Source: Marinobacter lutaoensis (GTDB taxonomy: Bacteria > Pseudomonadota > Gammaproteobacteria > Pseudomonadales > Oleiphilaceae). From it: a stretch of DNA of 64,000 bases. The DNA lies in assembly GCF_001981305.1 (NCBI RefSeq), contig NZ_MSCW01000004.1, positions 1 through 64,000 on the forward strand, read 5' to 3'. Positions 61,507-64,000 of the stretch are shown here, piece by piece. Position 1 is the stretch's first letter. Each line of letters begins with the position of its first letter. The notes beneath the pieces are model-generated. The model ran no database searches and was not told the DNA's origin. It saw only the letters and a program-made list of their open reading frames with translations. The position numbers were made by a program, and so were the translations under genes.

Positions 61507-62868
61507 ATGGAAGCCATCGAAAATCTCTTCAGCCAGCTGAACAGCTTGGTGTGGGGACCGCCCATGCTGGTCCTGATTCTGGGCGTCGGCCTGTTCCTGA
61601 GCCTCGGCCTGAAACTGATGCCCATCCTCAAGCTGGGCGCCGGATTCCGCCTGTTATGGCAGGGCCGAAGCGCACCCGGTTCGGAATCCGAGGGCGAAAT
61701 CCCACCGTTCCAGGCGCTGATGACGGCCCTGTCGGCAACGGTCGGCACCGGCAACATCGCCGGCGTGGCCACGGCGGTTTTCCTGGGCGGACCGGGCGCC
61801 CTGTTCTGGATGTGGCTCACCGCCCTGGTCGGCATGGCGACCAAGTATTCCGAGGCGGTCCTGGCGGTCCGTTTCCGGGAAGTGGATGAACGTGGCGCCC
61901 ACGTCGGTGGTCCCATGTACTACATTCGCAACGGCCTGGGCCGCAAGTGGGCTTGGCTGGGGGTTCTGTTCGCCGTGTTCGCCGCCATCGCCGGTTTCGG
62001 CATCGGCAACACGGTGCAGGCCAACTCGGTGGCCGATGTGCTGGAGGCCAACTTCGGCCTGCCGCACTGGATCACCGGCCTGATCCTCATGGTGCTGGTG
62101 GGTCTGGTACTGATTGGCGGCATCCGCCGTATCGGCCATGTCGCCAGCGCCCTGGTACCGCTGATGGCCATCTCCTACGTCGGCGCCGGGCTGGTGGTGC
62201 TGGCCATCAACGCCGCGGATATTCCCACCGCCCTGGCCTTGGTGTTCAAGCACGCCTTCAGCTCCGCCGCCGCCGAAGGCGGTTTCGCGGGCGCGGCGGT
62301 CTGGGCCGCCATTCGCTTCGGCGTCGCCCGGGGCATCTTCTCCAACGAGGCCGGTCTGGGCTCCGCGCCCATCGCCCATGCCGCCGCCCAGACCCGCAAC
62401 CCGATCAACCAGGGCATGGTGGCCATGCTGGGCACCTTCATCGACACCATCATCATCTGCACCATCACCGGGCTGGTGATCATCACGTCCGGCACCTGGA
62501 CCAGCGGCGAATCCGGCGCCGCCCTCACCTCGATGGCGTTCCAGGCGGCCCTGCCCGGCGTCGGCAACTATGTGGTGGCAATCGCCCTGGCGATCTTCGC
62601 CTTCACCACCATTCTGGGCTGGTCTTTCTACGGCGAGCGGTGCATCGAGTTCCTGTTCGGGGTCAAGGCCATCGTGCCTTACCGAATCGCCTGGATCCTC
62701 GCCGTGCCGGTCGGCGCCACGCTGAACCTGGGCTTCGTCTGGCTGGTGGCGGACACCCTCAATGCCATGATGGCGTTGCCCAACCTGGTGGCCCTGTTGC
62801 TGCTCAGCCCGGTTGTATTCCGGCTGACCCGGGACCATTTTGATAAAGAGAAGACCCGGAACGCATAG
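61507..62868 (+). CDS. Alanine/glycine:cation symporter (AGCS family)
   Basis: 453-residue transporter with about ten helices. FQALMTALSATVGTGNIAGVATAVFLGGPGALFWMWLTALVGMATKYSEAVLAVRFRE is the AGCS signature, and GIFSNEAGLGSAPIAHAAAQT is the second conserved block. It imports alanine or glycine with Na+ or H+. It is followed 17 nt later by the peroxiredoxin gene. Confidence 0.93.
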   Translation: MEAIENLFSQLNSLVWGPPMLVLILGVGLFLSLGLKLMPILKLGAGFRLLWQGRSAPGSESEGEIPPFQALMTALSATVGTGNIAGVATAVFLGGPGALFWMWLTALVGMATKYSEAVLAVRFREVDERGAHVGGPMYYIRNGLGRKWAWLGVLFAVFAAIAGFGIGNTVQANSVADVLEANFGLPHWITGLILMVLVGLVLIGGIRRIGHVASALVPLMAISYVGAGLVVLAINAADIPTALALVFKHAFSSAAAEGGFAGAAVWAAIRFGVARGIFSNEAGLGSAPIAHAAAQTRNPINQGMVAMLGTFIDTIIICTITGLVIITSGTWTSGESGAALTSMAFQAALPGVGNYVVAIALAIFAFTTILGWSFYGERCIEFLFGVKAIVPYRIAWILAVPVGATLNLGFVWLVADTLNAMMALPNLVALLLLSPVVFRLTRDHFDKEKTRNA

Positions 62869-62885
62869 GCAAAGGAGGAAGCGTC

Positions 62886-63539
62886 ATGAGTTTACGTCTT
62901 GGAGATACCGCACCGGATTTCGAACAAGAGTCCACGGAGGGTCGGATCCGTTTTCACGAGTGGCTTGGGGACAGCTGGGGCGTGCTGTTCTCGCACCCGG
63001 CCGATTTCACCCCGGTCTGCACCACCGAGCTTGGTCTGACCGCCAAGCTCAAGGAGGCGTTCGCCCAGCGCAACGTCAAGGCCATCGCCCTGAGCGTGGA
63101 TCCGGTCGATTCGCACCATGAGTGGATCAAGGACATCGAGGAGACCCAGGGCTGCGCGGTGAACTTCCCGATCATTGCCGACGCCGACCGCAAGGTGTCC
63201 GAACTGTACGACATGATCCACCCGAACGCCGACAGCAGCCTGACGGTCCGCTCCCTGTTCGTGATCGACCCGAACAAGAAGATCCGGCTGATCATCACTT
63301 ACCCGGCGTCCACTGGCCGGAACTTCAACGAGGTGCTGCGGGTGATCGACTCGCTGCAGATGACGGACGAGCACAAGGTCGCCACCCCGGGCAACTGGGA
63401 GCGGGGCGATGATGTGGTGATCGTGCCGTCGCTGCAGGACGAGGAGGAGATTCGCCAGCGCTTCCCGAAGGGGTACAAGAAAGTGAAATCCTATCTGCGG
63501 ATGACACCGGACCCCACCGCTAACTGGAGCGGCAACTGA
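62886..63539 (+). CDS. 1-Cys peroxiredoxin (Prx6 type)
   Basis: 217 residues. The active site is HPADFTPVCTTELG with the peroxidatic Cys at about 45. A long C-terminal domain (about 165-217, with RGDDVVIVPSLQDEEEIRQRFPKGYKKVKSYLR) is typical of Prx6-type enzymes. It reduces peroxides. AAAGGAGG lies just upstream of the ATG. Confidence 0.92.
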   Translation: MSLRLGDTAPDFEQESTEGRIRFHEWLGDSWGVLFSHPADFTPVCTTELGLTAKLKEAFAQRNVKAIALSVDPVDSHHEWIKDIEETQGCAVNFPIIADADRKVSELYDMIHPNADSSLTVRSLFVIDPNKKIRLIITYPASTGRNFNEVLRVIDSLQMTDEHKVATPGNWERGDDVVIVPSLQDEEEIRQRFPKGYKKVKSYLRMTPDPTANWSGN

Positions 63540-63561
63540 ACCGGGGGCCGTGACCGCCCAC

Positions 63562-63596
63562 AAAAAAGCCGGACGGTGAAGGCCGTCCGGCTTTTT
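63562..63596. terminator. Bidirectional rho-independent terminator
   Basis: GCCGGACGG (63568-63576) pairs with CCGTCCGGC (63583-63591) around TGAAGG. A T-run follows (63592-63596) and an A-run precedes (63562-63567), so it serves both the peroxiredoxin gene and the convergent metQ gene. Confidence 0.92.
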
Positions 63597-63619
63597 CATG
63601 TCCGTGCGCGCGCGCAGGC

Positions 63620-64000
63620 TCAGAATGCCGGCACCACCGCGCCCTCGTACTTCTCCAGAATGAACTGGCGCACCGCGTCGGAGTTCAGCGCCTTGGCCAG
63701 TTTCTGCATGGCGTCGCTGTCCTTATTGTCCGGGCGAGCCACCAGGATGTTGACGTAGGGCGACTCGGAGCCTTCGATCACCAGGGCGTCCTCGGAAGGG
63801 TTCAGGCCCGCCTCCAGCGCGTAGTTGGTGTTGATCAGTGCCAGGTCGACCTGATCCAGGACCCGCGGCAGAGTCGCCGCCTCGAGTTCCTTGAAGTCCA
63901 GATGTTTCGGATTCTCGGCGATATCCCGCGGCGTCGCGGTGATCTTGCTGGCGTCCTTGAGGGTGATCAGCCCGGCCTTCTGCAACAACAGCAGGGCGCG
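63620..64000 (-). CDS. metQ: MetQ/NlpA-family methionine-binding lipoprotein (3' part)
   Basis: The C-terminal 126 residues are visible; the gene continues beyond the right edge. LLLLQKAGLITLKD, ALINTNYALEAGLNPSEDALVIEG and YVNILVARPDNKDSDAMQKLAKALNSDAVRQFILEKYEGAVVPAF are the typical MetQ C-terminus. It is the substrate-binding component of the MetNIQ methionine importer. Confidence 0.9.
   Translation of the reverse strand, partial: RALLLLQKAGLITLKDASKITATPRDIAENPKHLDFKELEAATLPRVLDQVDLALINTNYALEAGLNPSEDALVIEGSESPYVNILVARPDNKDSDAMQKLAKALNSDAVRQFILEKYEGAVVPAF

Noticed and set aside
1..64000. tRNA, rRNA, CRISPR arrays, insertion sequences, prophage or integrase genes
   Set aside because: I looked for clover-leaf or rRNA sequence, regularly spaced repeats, transposase motifs and attachment-site duplications and saw none.

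Overview
This 64-kb window is GC-rich chromosomal DNA from a gammaproteobacterium. The gene set (RegB/RegA two-component pair, DUF294 plus exonuclease pair, QsdR-type regulator, thermostable-hemolysin cluster, two-subunit pyruvate carboxylase, TRAP transport, BtuBFCD) best fits a marine Marinobacter/Halomonas/Pseudomonas-like lineage. This is inferred from gene content, since no rRNA or other taxonomic marker is present. I saw no tRNA, rRNA, CRISPR array, insertion sequence or phage genes. It reads as ordinary, dense chromosome with small overlaps between most co-directional genes.

Layout. 0-10 kb: a gene tail and a WD40 gene relic, a NosA/OprC-type copper receptor divergent from the redox pair RegB/RegA, a PAS-GGDEF-EAL protein behind a possible Anr/FNR box, a CbiM-like permease, and an operon of a persulfide-dioxygenase-like hydrolase with a SulP transporter. 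10-20 kb is the most interesting block. A minus-strand cluster (thermostable-hemolysin protein, AMP ligase fused in frame to a heme-oxygenase-like di-iron oxidase, SDR reductase, TPR protein) faces away from a plus-strand operon (GtrA, dolichyl-P-type glycosyltransferase, ArnT-like transferase, PmrA/QseB-like response regulator, sensor kinase). The gap between them holds three PmrA-type boxes (CTTAAG-N5-CTTAAG) at 33-34 bp spacing, with a -10-like element 10 nt outside the set on each side.

19.6-24.5 kb: a cobalamin uptake operon (btuB-btuF-btuC-btuD) behind a cobalamin riboswitch whose expression platform can be drawn as competing helices. 24.6-35.5 kb: a cAMP-binding/CBS/DUF294 protein with a DEDD exonuclease, a QsdR-type regulator, an aldehyde dehydrogenase, a bifunctional beta-oxidation enzyme, and gabD/gabT with a divergent LysR regulator. 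35.7-46.3 kb: a polyol (mannitol/sorbitol/arabitol) utilisation locus with mtlE-F-G-K transporter, mannitol dehydrogenase, transaldolase, xylulokinase, a convergent fructokinase and the AraC regulator MtlR.

46.6-52 kb: a TRAP transporter (dctPQM), an IclR regulator and a glutaryl-CoA dehydrogenase, probably one dicarboxylate catabolic unit. 52-64 kb: pyruvate carboxylase subunits, an EamA exporter, a MATE pump, a diguanylate cyclase, an HD-GYP-like protein that has lost its HD residues, S-formylglutathione hydrolase, a CBS protein, an alanine/glycine:cation symporter, a 1-Cys peroxiredoxin and the 3' part of metQ, which runs off the window.
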